A stretch of 8,601 nucleotides of DNA, taken from contig WFQS01000572.1 of assembly GCA_015486915.1 (NCBI GenBank), positions 1 to 8,601 of the forward strand. The letters are read 5' to 3'. Numbering within the stretch: position 1 is the stretch's first letter; every line of letters begins with the position of its first letter. Below are positions 1-6,439 of this stretch, piece after piece. The notes under the pieces are model-generated. The model saw only the letters and a list, made by a program, of their open reading frames with translations, did no database searches and was not told the origin of the DNA. The stretch comes from Desulfobacteraceae bacterium (lineage in GTDB: Bacteria; Desulfobacterota; Desulfobacteria; Desulfobacterales; Desulfobacteraceae). The position numbers were made by a program, and so were the translations under genes.

Positions 1-583
1 CTTCAGCGTAGTTATTCAGTTCAAGAAAAATGATATTTAAATTAAATTTTCCTGCAATTTCCCTTAATCCGCCGGGGCCTTCAAGGTTGACGCTGCCTTT
101 TAATACGGCAATTTTTTTCCCTTTAAGGTCAAGTAAGGTCTGTACAGCTTTATTTTGGGAATTCACATAAACCCTTGCCCAGCTCATCAGCACAGGGTCC
201 TTTGAAAAAGTATAAAACCTAGCCCTCTTTTTTGTAAAAGCCACGTCCGGCATTATATCAATAGTATTGTTTTTCAGGCGAAAAAGCCCGTCTTCCCAGG
301 TTCCCGGTACATATTCAATTTTCCAGTTTTGTGCATCTGCCATGTATTTTATCAGATCAGGCCAGAATCCCGAGACCCTGCCGTTTTCATCCATGAAAAT
401 TTTCGGAGGATTTGCATAGGCGCCAACCTTTATCAGAAGAGGCTTATTTGCGGCAGAAGCCATTGAAAAATATGAATCCACAAGAAGCAATACAATGACC
501 AAACCAATGACAGAGTAGAAAAAGAACATGCTTTCCCGGAATAAAACAGGGGAAAAAATACTTTTATGACCGCCATTTTTCAT
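1..583 (-). CDS. Membrane-anchored solute-binding-domain protein, probably the sensor end of a histidine kinase (3' end missing)
   Basis: The frame is open from an ATG at 583 to the window edge, giving 194 N-terminal residues; an in-frame TAA lies about 25 bases upstream. A hydrophobic segment around residues 19-36 (FFFYSVIGLVIVLLLV) looks like a signal anchor or signal peptide. It is followed from about residue 50 by a family 3 solute-binding-type fold: IKVGAYANPPKIF, then GRVSGFWPDLIKYMA, then YVPGTWEDGLFRL and IDIMPDVAFTKKRARFYTFS. This wording is typical of periplasmic ligand-binding domains that front histidine kinases in Desulfobacterota, more than of free transporter proteins; the kinase part would lie outside the window, so that is inference. 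An internal ATG at 529 with GGGAAAG close upstream is an alternative start and would still keep the hydrophobic segment. It follows the hybrid kinase gene by 115 bases in the same direction, suggesting cotranscription. Confidence 0.8.
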   Translation of the reverse strand, partial: MKNGGHKSIFSPVLFRESMFFFYSVIGLVIVLLLVDSYFSMASAANKPLLIKVGAYANPPKIFMDENGRVSGFWPDLIKYMADAQNWKIEYVPGTWEDGLFRLKNNTIDIMPDVAFTKKRARFYTFSKDPVLMSWARVYVNSQNKAVQTLLDLKGKKIAVLKGSVNLEGPGGLREIAGKFNLNIIFLELNNYAE

Positions 584-600
584 TTTTGTTTTTTTTACCT

Positions 601-678
601 TTAAGCCTTCTTAAGCCTTTTTATCTCTTTTTTCAATTCAGCCATGCGAAGTTTCCTGCCTATAAAAAATTTATTCAT
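601..678 (-). CDS. Possible 25-residue basic small ORF between two signalling genes
   Basis: An ATG at 678 opens a 25-codon frame ending in TAA at 601. The peptide begins MNKFFIGRKLRMAELKKEI and ends in KRLKKA: strongly basic, with a heptad-like MAELKKEIKRLKK stretch that could form a short amphipathic helix. It occupies most of the 115-base gap between the hybrid kinase stop (699) and the next start (583). No strong ribosome binding site precedes it (GGTCGG only). It may be a leader ORF, a genuine small protein or chance. I do not recognise a family. Confidence 0.25.
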   Translation of the reverse strand: MNKFFIGRKLRMAELKKEIKRLKKA

Positions 679-698
679 CCGACCTGTTTTTCCCCATA

Positions 699-3110
699 TT
701 ATTCACCGTCAAGGACCTGCCTGACCTTAAGGGCAAGACCGTTTATGGAAAAGGGTTTCTGTAAAAAATGGATACCTTTATCAATAACGACCCGGCTGGC
801 AATGATGTCCGCCGTGTACCCGGACATAAAAACCGCCTTTATACCCGGATGCAGTACCTCTATTTTAGTTTTCAAATCCTTTCCGTTCATGCCAGGCATA
901 ACCACATCCGTTAAAAGAAGATCAATTTTTTTGTCATATTTTCCACACAGATCAATAGCATCTTCCGGAAGGCTGGCTGCAAGAACAGTATATCCCTTCA
1001 TTTTCAAAAACTTTGTGCACAGGTTCAGAATCTGTTTTTCATCTTCAACAACGAGAATGGTTTCAGAACCTGCCATGGGCATCTGATATGACTTTTTTTC
1101 AATTTTCCCGCCGGATTCAATATGTCTTGGTAAATAAATTTTAAAACTCGTCCCGACTCCCTGTTCGCTGTAAAGTTTTACAAAACCTTTATTCTGGGAT
1201 ATTATGCCAAAAATCGTTGACAGGCCAAGGCCCGTGCCTTTTCCCTCTTCTTTGGTTGTAAAAAAAGGCTCAAAAACCTTTTCCCTGATCTCTTTGTCCA
1301 TGCCGCAGCCTGTGTCACTGAATTCAATCAGGACATATTGTCCCGGAGTCACATCATTGTTAATAAGGCAATAATTTTCATCAAAGCAGACATTTTTTGT
1401 TTCAATACTGATTTTACCCACCCCGTCAATGGCATCCCTGGCGTTTACGGCAAGGTTGATAAGGATCTGGGTCACCTGGGTTGAATCCACCAGAACTTTC
1501 CACAATTTTTTATCCGGCGTAAACTTTAAATCAATATCCTCCCCGATGAGGCGCCTGAGCATTTTTATATTATCTGCTACGGCCTTATTGATATCCACCA
1601 CCTTTGGCGAAATGGGCTGTTTCCTTGCAAAGGCAAGCAGCTGCCTCGTGATGTCCGCTGAACGTCTGCCTGCTTTACAGATTTCATTTAAATCCTTATA
1701 CATTGGATCTGAAGGGGAACGCTCACTAAGAGCAAGTTCAGAATAACCGAGGATAATACTGAGCATATTGTTAAAATCATGGGCAACGCCTCCTGCAAGG
1801 CGGCCGACAGCTTCCATTTTCTGGGCCTGGTGAAACTGTCTTTCCATAAGTTTCTGTTCGGTGATATCCCTGCAGATACCGCCGATGGCATATATTTTGC
1901 CTTTTTTCATCATCGGGTAAAGGGTGTCCTCATATTCCATCACCCGGCCATTATCAAATATTACCCTGTGCCCAAACCTTATGGTTGATTTCTTCTGGAT
2001 AAGCTCATCTATCTTTTCCCGATATATGGCAAGGTTTTCTTCAGAATACACCTCTTCAATATTTTTACCCACAAGTTCACTGCCTGATTTAAATAAATCC
2101 AGTTGACCATCAGGATTAAATTCATCCACCTTATCGTTGCTTTCAATGAACACGCCGTTAAGATCCAGCATGAAAATGTGATCTGCAGACGATTTCACAA
2201 GGGCACGAAACCTGTTTTTACTTTCCTCCATGGCCTGTTGCGCTTTTTTCCTCTCCCTGATATCCCTTGCAATGGAAATAGAATACTCCGTTCCCTTGTG
2301 GATGAAAAGTTTTACACTGACCTCCACGGGAAAAACAAGGCCGTCCTTTCTCCTGTGCTCCCCATGGATTATAAGGCTGCCTGACCGGCGCATTTGGGTT
2401 ACATGCCTGTCCCATGCTGCTCTGTCCGGCAGACCGGTCTCTATATCCATCACTTTTTTCTGTAACAACTCTTCCCGGTTATAACCTAAGTTTTCGCATG
2501 CTCTGCAATTGACATCGATAAATTGACCTGTATCAGTTTTAATCACAAAATAGGCGTCATTTGACTGGTCTGCAAGAGTTCGAAACAGTTTAAGTTCAGC
2601 CTCGGTTTGTTTACGACGGACAATTTCTTTTTCAAGCTCATCCATTTTTTCTTCAAGCTTGAATATCAGTCGTTCATTGTAGATTTTTAATATGGTTTTC
2701 TCATTTGCAGCATCTTTCAGATTCACAGGAACTCGCCCATTACGGGCTTTTTCAACCACATCCGATATTGCCGAAATAAAATCATCCGGATCAAGGGGCT
2801 TGCGGATAAAACAACTGGCACCAAGCTTGTAAGCTAACTTTTCGTCCCGTTCATCAACATAACTTGAAGTGTAAAACACAAAGGGAATCTCTTTGAGTTC
2901 ATCGTCCTGTTTCACACTGCGGCAGAAAGAAAAGCCATCCATCTCCGGCATTAAAATATCACTTATGATCAAATCCGGCTTTTCTTTTCGTGCTTTTTCA
3001 AGAGCATCTTTTCCACTAAAAGCAGTTCTGGCCACATGCCCCCTGTCTTTTATGATTTTTTCAAGGATAATGCGGGCATCCTGATTGTCATCAACGATAA
3101 GAACATTCAT
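699..3110 (-). CDS. Cytoplasmic hybrid sensor histidine kinase (REC-PAS-PAS-HisKA-HATPase-REC)
   Basis: An 803-residue signalling protein without membrane segments. An N-terminal receiver (residues 1-120) has acidic pocket D7/D8, phosphoacceptor D51 in ISDILMPEMDG and K104. A charged, probably coiled-coil linker (about 135-175) leads to two PAS domains (about 175-288 and 298-420), each ending in the usual exit (ISIARDIRERKKAQ; GGICRDITEQK). The kinase core follows: H-box with H444 (GGVAHDFNNMLSIILGYSEL), N-box NLAVNARDAI around N556, G1 box DTGCGMD at 599, FEPFFTTK at 613 and G2 box GKGTGLGLST at 623. A second receiver (683-803) has D735 in LLTDVVMPGMNG and K785 in FLQKPFS. All catalytic residues are present. 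The ATG at 3110 has AAGGA about 8 bases upstream. With receivers at both ends it can be both input and output of a phosphorelay. The signal is unknown; the PAS domains lack obvious cysteine or haem motifs. Confidence 0.95.
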   Translation of the reverse strand: MNVLIVDDNQDARIILEKIIKDRGHVARTAFSGKDALEKARKEKPDLIISDILMPEMDGFSFCRSVKQDDELKEIPFVFYTSSYVDERDEKLAYKLGASCFIRKPLDPDDFISAISDVVEKARNGRVPVNLKDAANEKTILKIYNERLIFKLEEKMDELEKEIVRRKQTEAELKLFRTLADQSNDAYFVIKTDTGQFIDVNCRACENLGYNREELLQKKVMDIETGLPDRAAWDRHVTQMRRSGSLIIHGEHRRKDGLVFPVEVSVKLFIHKGTEYSISIARDIRERKKAQQAMEESKNRFRALVKSSADHIFMLDLNGVFIESNDKVDEFNPDGQLDLFKSGSELVGKNIEEVYSEENLAIYREKIDELIQKKSTIRFGHRVIFDNGRVMEYEDTLYPMMKKGKIYAIGGICRDITEQKLMERQFHQAQKMEAVGRLAGGVAHDFNNMLSIILGYSELALSERSPSDPMYKDLNEICKAGRRSADITRQLLAFARKQPISPKVVDINKAVADNIKMLRRLIGEDIDLKFTPDKKLWKVLVDSTQVTQILINLAVNARDAIDGVGKISIETKNVCFDENYCLINNDVTPGQYVLIEFSDTGCGMDKEIREKVFEPFFTTKEEGKGTGLGLSTIFGIISQNKGFVKLYSEQGVGTSFKIYLPRHIESGGKIEKKSYQMPMAGSETILVVEDEKQILNLCTKFLKMKGYTVLAASLPEDAIDLCGKYDKKIDLLLTDVVMPGMNGKDLKTKIEVLHPGIKAVFMSGYTADIIASRVVIDKGIHFLQKPFSINGLALKVRQVLDGE

Positions 3111-3204
3111 GGGCTTTTCCTTTTTATCATGATATTTAATGTACCGGGTTGAAACAGTTTTTTAAATTCAAAAAAATTTTCCCTGAATTCATATTGAAAA
3201 TATA

Positions 3205-3714
3205 TCAACCATGTTCCATATCTGTTTCCATGAAATCAAACCAGAAACCATTGTTTGATGCATGGTCCAGTTCAATTTGAACAAAATCTTCATGCCGTTT
3301 TTCTATTTCGATAAATTTTTCAAAAATTTCTTTAATGGGGCCTTGAGTTCTCTCACTGGCTTTTTTATAAAACCTTGTTGCCTCGATTTCAAATTTTAAA
3401 GCACTACTTAAAACTCTTTTGATATCACCCAGTATATGTTCCGGAATTTTCGCCTTCATCTCTTCAATTTTGCTCTGAACAAATTCTGATGAAGGGATGG
3501 AAGTCTTTAATTTTGTTATATCTATTTTACCCTGTTTTTTCAAAATATCAATACTGTATTCAAGAAAATCAACATGGGACTGCTCATCATCGGCAAGGGC
3601 CATAAAAATATTCTGTCCCCTTTCATCGGCAACAATACTGCCCGCTGAAACATACATATCTCTGTTCTTTTTTTCAAATTCAAGCGCCTGTGCAAAGATT
3701 TCTTCAGAGTTCAT
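3205..3714 (-). CDS. Rubrerythrin-like diiron (ferritin-like) protein without rubredoxin domain
   Basis: A 169-residue four-helix-bundle protein with two repeated iron-binding half-sites. Helix 1 carries E14 in FEKKNRDMY and helix 2 E44xxH47 (DDEQSHVDFLE). Helix 3 carries E109 in KFEIEATRFY and helix 4 E138xxH141 (EIEKRHEDF). The ExxH pairs and the Glu-to-Tyr spacing of seven in helices 1 and 3 match the rubrerythrin/erythrin family, which reduces peroxide or handles oxygen and iron in anaerobes. No CxxC rubredoxin module is present, so electrons must come from a separate carrier. The acidic tail contains WFDFMETDMEHG. An unusually strong GAGGAGGG lies before the ATG at 3714. It stands between metF and the sensor kinase on the same strand. 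Peroxide protection is the most likely role, but the true substrate is not visible in sequence. Confidence 0.88.
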   Translation of the reverse strand: MNSEEIFAQALEFEKKNRDMYVSAGSIVADERGQNIFMALADDEQSHVDFLEYSIDILKKQGKIDITKLKTSIPSSEFVQSKIEEMKAKIPEHILGDIKRVLSSALKFEIEATRFYKKASERTQGPIKEIFEKFIEIEKRHEDFVQIELDHASNNGFWFDFMETDMEHG

Positions 3715-3738
3715 ATTCCCTCCTCGTCATTGTTTTTA

Positions 3739-3778
3739 TTTATCATTCTTCCCATTTATCATTTTACCTGTTTATCAT
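3739..3778. repeat. Three direct repeats of TTTATCAT at a 16-base period
   Basis: TTTATCAT occurs at 3739-3746, 3755-3762 and 3771-3778, so each copy starts exactly 16 bases after the previous one. The set lies 25-64 bases ahead of the rubrerythrin-like start codon (3714). The last copy runs into a small palindrome ATCATGAT. A fourth copy, within TATCATGATA (3125-3134), lies just upstream of the hybrid kinase start. Evenly phased copies suggest an operator array for a regulator or, less excitingly, local AT-rich slippage. A weak promoter-like pair (TTGAAC at 3812-3817 and TATGTA at 3791-3796 on the minus strand, 15 bases apart) lies just upstream of the array. Confidence 0.45.
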
Positions 3779-3862
3779 GATCACTGACCTTACATATCGT
3801 CAGCTTAAAGGGTTCAAAGCAGGCCATATCCGCAATCCTGGCCCGCACAACCCGGCATTTTT

Positions 3863-4684
3863 TTAAGAAAATATATCCGGTAAAATATCAAATCTGTCAA
3901 AGGGAGGCATGATACAGGCACCTGAAAACAAAAATTTTCCAAGTTCAAGCATCTGCTTTGCCTGCTCCACTCCAGCTTTTACCGGATCTTTAGTCCTTTC
4001 CATCTCCTGTCTTAACTTTTCCGGCACAGCAATTCCTGCCACTTTGTCATGGAGGAACACTGCATGTCTATAGGATAGTAACGGAAGAATACCCATGATG
4101 ACAGGAACCTTTAAATCCTTTGTGGCAGCATGAATTTCTTCAGCTGTTTTTTCATCGTAAACCGGCTGGGTAACAATAAATGAGCAGCCGGATGCCACTT
4201 TTGTTTCCAGCCGCTTTGCCTCGCGGGCAAGCCCGTTGATTTCAGGCCTGAAATCAAGTACTGCACCTGTGTTCAGACCGGAATCTTTTGCCATGGCGAT
4301 TAACTGGAACACACTTAAATCGCCCACTGTGGACGTGGTTTCCTCGGCTTTGCGGGCCGAGGGGTCTCCCGTTACAGCAATGACCGTATCAATCCCAAGG
4401 GCTTTCGCTCCCCATAGTTCACTTTGCAGCCCCAGCCGGTTGTGATCCCTTATGGTAAAATGCAGGATAGCAGGTTTTTTTGTCACTTTCTGTATAAGGT
4501 GGGTAAACACCATGGCCGACATTTTTGGTTTTGCCACGGGGTTGGATGCCACACTAAAGGCATGAAAGGGAAGATCGGCAAACCGGCCAAGTTTTTTAAG
4601 AAGCTGTTCAGGATCATTTCCCTCTGGTGGAACAACTTCAATGGTGATTATGAATTCATCGTGATTTGAAAAAAGATGCTGCAT
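3863..4684 (-). CDS. metF: Methylenetetrahydrofolate reductase (MTHFR family)
   Basis: A 273-residue protein of the FAD-dependent TIM-barrel MTHFR family, which reduces 5,10-methylene- to 5-methyl-tetrahydrofolate for methionine synthesis or the methyl branch of the Wood-Ljungdahl pathway. Visible family features are the catalytic-type glutamate E16 in IEVVPPEG (counterpart of FEFFPP in E. coli MetF), HFTIRDHNR at 75-83, TGDP at 105-108, TQPVYD at 172-177 and GILPLLSYRHA at 198-208. It ends with CIMPPFDRFDIL, as in related proteins. It is slightly shorter than E. coli MetF (296 residues). GGAGGG lies 6 bases before the ATG. No MetV-type partner or other folate gene is seen nearby, so an anabolic or acetyl-CoA-pathway role cannot be decided here. 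It follows the flavodoxin-AhpD gene after a 277-base gap. Confidence 0.88.
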   Translation of the reverse strand: MQHLFSNHDEFIITIEVVPPEGNDPEQLLKKLGRFADLPFHAFSVASNPVAKPKMSAMVFTHLIQKVTKKPAILHFTIRDHNRLGLQSELWGAKALGIDTVIAVTGDPSARKAEETTSTVGDLSVFQLIAMAKDSGLNTGAVLDFRPEINGLAREAKRLETKVASGCSFIVTQPVYDEKTAEEIHAATKDLKVPVIMGILPLLSYRHAVFLHDKVAGIAVPEKLRQEMERTKDPVKAGVEQAKQMLELGKFLFSGACIMPPFDRFDILPDIFS

Positions 4685-4961
4685 GTTTTACCCTCCGATA
4701 TGGAATGGAATTGAATTATCTCCATTTGATTTGACATGACATGATTTGATTCGACTTTACAGATTGTAAAAGATTTTCCTTTATTCTTAATATGCAACAT
4801 GGAAAAATGCAAATAAATACAATTATTTTTTGAAAAAATCAGGTAATTTAATTTTTTTTATGAGAAATAGAACTCAAATCTTTATGTTATTTCATAATTT
4901 GTCAAAATCTTTGATTCTTTGAGACGAGTCTGGGCTTGAATCCAGATCCGCCTCATGGTTG
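4685..4961. other. Intergenic region upstream of metF
   Basis: This 277-base AT-rich spacer probably carries the metF promoter. On the minus strand a TTGACA box (4900-4905) is present, but no good -10 follows at the right distance. A 15-base inverted repeat TTTACA-GAT-TGTAAA lies at 4756-4770, about 70 bases before the metF start. Closer to the gene are direct repeats of ATTTGATT around CATGACATG (about 4723-4751). No riboswitch fold or intrinsic terminator was recognised. Confidence 0.4.
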
Positions 4962-5837
4962 CTATATGAGACCCAGTTCCTCTAATACCTCAAAGGAAAA
5001 GGACAAAAACGGTGGCCCTCCCATAACAGCTCCACAGAATAAGGCATCCTTTATTTCCATATCGGTTACCCCGTTTTTCATGGCCCCTGAAATATGTGAT
5101 TTCAAACAATCTCTGCACTTGAAACTCGCTGCAAGTGCTATCTTGATAAGTTCCTGAGTAGTGATGTCTAAAGAATTTGTTGTCTTTTGAATATCTGCCA
5201 AGTTTTTGAATGTTTCCAGGAACTTCATATTTTCGGACATGAATTTTATTGAGTCTGGAATAAATTCAACGTCAGAATTTTTTTTACCTGTGGAACCAGT
5301 GCAGTTTATTTTATTAATGAGATTTTTTACCTTTTTTTCTATATTTAAGAGATTAATTTCAGAAGGTTGTCCTCTTATATCTCCCAATGGCCCTTTAGTT
5401 GAGAGAGCTTCATTCCCTTTAAATTCACCTGCGATATACCACTCTCCCAATACAGAAAATCTTAAATGTTCGAAAAATTGTTCCATGTATTTCATTGCAG
5501 GAACTGCCTCCCGTATTCCTGTATGAGGGCCTGAGTACGTACAATAACAAACAGCATTTTTGCGTAAAATTTTAGGTGAAGAAGGAATAATATCACCTCG
5601 TTTGCGATGGCGTGCAAGTTGTGAATGAATAAAATTAAATACTGGTTTAGCAGGCAGGAGCTCTATCACTGGAGTCCCCAGAAATACCAGGTCATAATCG
5701 TACAGCTCGATATCTTTCTCTTTTGAAAGTTTTATTATTTCCGGTATTATGCCTTCTGAATTTAAAGCTTTTTCAATTCTCCTGGTAACTTTTTTTGTAT
5801 TTCCTGTAAAAGACTGATGCAAAATAATTGTTTTCAT
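4962..5837 (-). CDS. Flavodoxin-like domain fused to an AhpD/carboxymuconolactone decarboxylase-like domain
   Basis: A 291-residue two-domain redox protein. The N-terminal part (1-175) is a flavodoxin/NADPH-FMN-reductase fold: a first strand MKTIILHQS, the FMN phosphate loop SFTGNTKKV (9-17), a DYDLVFLGTPV strand (47-57) and a second flavin loop around CTYSGPHTGIRE (99-110). A linker (about 176-192) joins it to an AhpD-like domain (193-291). That domain has the alkylhydroperoxidase signature with exact spacing: E229, then C241xxC244 and H248, in QELIKIAL to CRDCLKSH. This active site normally carries out thiol-disulfide exchange or peroxide reduction, so the flavin domain could feed electrons to the dithiol; that coupling is inference. 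GGGGAG lies about 7 bases before the ATG, and the stop is TAG at 4962. The gene sits behind a promoter with a large palindrome, so it is probably induced by a stress or ligand. Carboxymuconolactone decarboxylase activity is unlikely because a CxxC is present. Confidence 0.85.
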   Translation of the reverse strand: MKTIILHQSFTGNTKKVTRRIEKALNSEGIIPEIIKLSKEKDIELYDYDLVFLGTPVIELLPAKPVFNFIHSQLARHRKRGDIIPSSPKILRKNAVCYCTYSGPHTGIREAVPAMKYMEQFFEHLRFSVLGEWYIAGEFKGNEALSTKGPLGDIRGQPSEINLLNIEKKVKNLINKINCTGSTGKKNSDVEFIPDSIKFMSENMKFLETFKNLADIQKTTNSLDITTQELIKIALAASFKCRDCLKSHISGAMKNGVTDMEIKDALFCGAVMGGPPFLSFSFEVLEELGLI

Positions 5838-5900
5838 AAACGTCTCCCCTTGAAAATTTGACCTGTAACATAAAAATTTTTGAATTGTTTATAAAATATT

Positions 5901-5926
5901 TTTATAACTAACATGTTAGTTATAAA
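5901..5926. promoter_or_regulatory. Perfect 26-bp palindrome, probable repressor operator
   Basis: The half-site TTTATAACTAACA is followed directly by its exact reverse complement, with no spacer and no mismatch. The core TAACTAAC-AT-GTTAGTTA looks like a dimer-binding operator of the TetR or MarR kind; the family assignment is inference. It covers the -10 box of the candidate promoter for the flavodoxin-AhpD gene, the classical place for a repressor. It starts 64 bases ahead of that start codon. Confidence 0.7.
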
Positions 5927-6233
5927 CTATACAAATTTTTTTGTAAATTACCAGGCAAAAATTTTTATAGGAACCGAAGACTTTTTGATTCGCGTTGACT
6001 GCTTTACATGAGTCAATAAAAATCTGGGAATGAGAAGGATGATTTCTATATTCAGGCAAACTTGATGCAAGCTGACAAGCCATTTCAAGTCTTGAAATAT
6101 AGCAGACAGAATCCCATCTACCATTAAAAACAAGGTCTCTACTTAATTGAAATAGATTTTGACAAAAAATTGAAAGAAAAAAAATATTGAAAAGCAGATG
6201 TACTGGATTGATTATTAAGATGCTTTCTGTTTT
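5916..6233 (-). pseudogene. Possible decayed gene fragment
   Basis: One minus-strand frame is open for 105 codons, between a TGA at 6234 and a TAA at 5916, yet has no ATG before its middle. Its central part reads like real protein (DLVFNGRWDSVCYISRLEM, then ACQLASSLPEYRNHPSHSQ, then IFIDSCKAVNANQKVFGSY), while both ends turn into AT-rich low-complexity residues. This suggests the remnant of a coding sequence whose ends were lost. I do not recognise the family. Its stop codon lies inside the downstream palindrome. Chance openness in AT-rich DNA is the alternative. Confidence 0.3.
5919..5947 (-). promoter_or_regulatory. Candidate sigma-70-type promoter of the flavodoxin-AhpD gene
   Basis: On the minus strand TTTACA (5942-5947) and TATAAC (5919-5924) are separated by exactly 17 bases, each close to consensus. 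The -10 box lies within the 26-bp palindrome, so a bound regulator would block it. Transcription would begin roughly 75 bases before the ATG at 5837. Confidence 0.55.
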
Positions 6234-6301
6234 TCAGCCTGCTGTTCCAGGTTTTTGATTTGTTCCTGAAATAACGCTTCCCGGGCATTTGCTGTTTTCA
6301 A
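6215..6301 (-). CDS. Possible 28-residue coiled-coil ORF or gene remnant
   Basis: A frame starting with TTG at 6301 and ending in TAA at 6215 encodes LKTANAREALFQEQIKNL followed by EQQAEKQKAS. The heptad pattern (A, L, I, L, A) and high Glu/Gln/Lys content look like the C-terminal coiled coil of a larger protein rather than a free gene; no ribosome binding site is visible and a stop lies just upstream. Its first codons overlap the right arm of the 14-base inverted repeat. It could be a tail left after a deletion. Confidence 0.25.
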   Translation of the reverse strand: MKTANAREALFQEQIKNLEQQAEKQKAS

Positions 6302-6321
6302 AATTTAAAAACAGCAAATGC
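6285..6321. repeat. Perfect 14-bp inverted repeat with 9-base loop
   Basis: GCATTTGCTGTTTT (6285-6298) pairs exactly with AAAACAGCAAATGC (6308-6321) around a 9-base AT-rich loop. Neither side has the T-run expected of an intrinsic terminator, although the stem itself ends in a T/A run. It lies about 120 bases past the hydrogenase stop codon and could act as a weak bidirectional terminator, an mRNA 3' stabiliser or the footprint of a mobile element. Confidence 0.6.
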
Positions 6322-6368
6322 AGTATTCAGGTGTTAAGTAAAAAAGCAAGATCCAGCAGGCCAATATG

Positions 6369-6434
6369 TTGTTGTTTTCAACAATCAGGTTAAATGATGT
6401 CCAATTCAAATATTAATCCAACATTTTCCTGATT
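6369..6434 (-). repeat. Hairpin-forming stretch just past the hydrogenase stop
   Basis: Starting 6 bases after the stop at 6440, AATCAGG (6428-6434) pairs with CCTGATT (6383-6389), and AAATG with CATTT inside it. A second small hairpin TTGTTG-AAAA-CAACAA (6369-6384) partly overlaps the far arm, so the two are alternative folds. A T-run (CTTTTTT on the minus strand, about 6341-6347) comes only further downstream. This may be the 3' end structure of the hydrogenase message, but it is not a canonical terminator. Confidence 0.35.
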
Positions 6435-6439
6435 AAAAC

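Larger units (their letters stand above)
5838..6439. other. 602-base region without an intact gene
   Basis: It holds the promoter and palindrome of the flavodoxin-AhpD gene (5901-5947), an open but start-less minus-strand frame resembling a gene relic (5916-6233), a possible 28-residue coiled-coil ORF (6215-6301), a perfect 14-base inverted repeat (6285-6321), and a hairpin-forming stretch just past the hydrogenase stop (6369-6434). A 61-codon frame at 5948-6133 also exists but competes with the relic frame and lacks family character. Confidence 0.6.

Noticed and set aside
586..1086. Plus-strand 166-codon ORF opposite the sensor kinase
   Set aside because: Antisense shadow of the well-supported receiver and kinase coding sequence; hydrophobic and basic composition typical of reverse-frame artefacts.
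3863..3870. Programmed -1 frameshift extending metF
   Set aside because: The T/A-rich stretch at the stop does not form a proper slippery heptamer in the right frame, and the protein already ends as MTHFR relatives do.
4685..4790. S-adenosylmethionine or cobalamin riboswitch before metF
   Set aside because: No conserved core sequence or multi-stem fold is visible; only short AT-rich repeats and a 15-base inverted repeat are present.
4926..4955. tRNA 3' end or attachment-site fragment on the plus strand (TCTGG-GCTTGAAT-CCAGA then TCCGCCTCA)
   Set aside because: The T-arm-like loop has 8 rather than 7 bases, no acceptor partner or anticodon arm is found upstream, and no integrase is nearby.
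5948..6133. 61-residue minus-strand ORF starting MFLMVDGILS
   Set aside because: No ribosome binding site and no family resemblance; composition looks like AT-rich noise and another frame over the same bases looks more protein-like.
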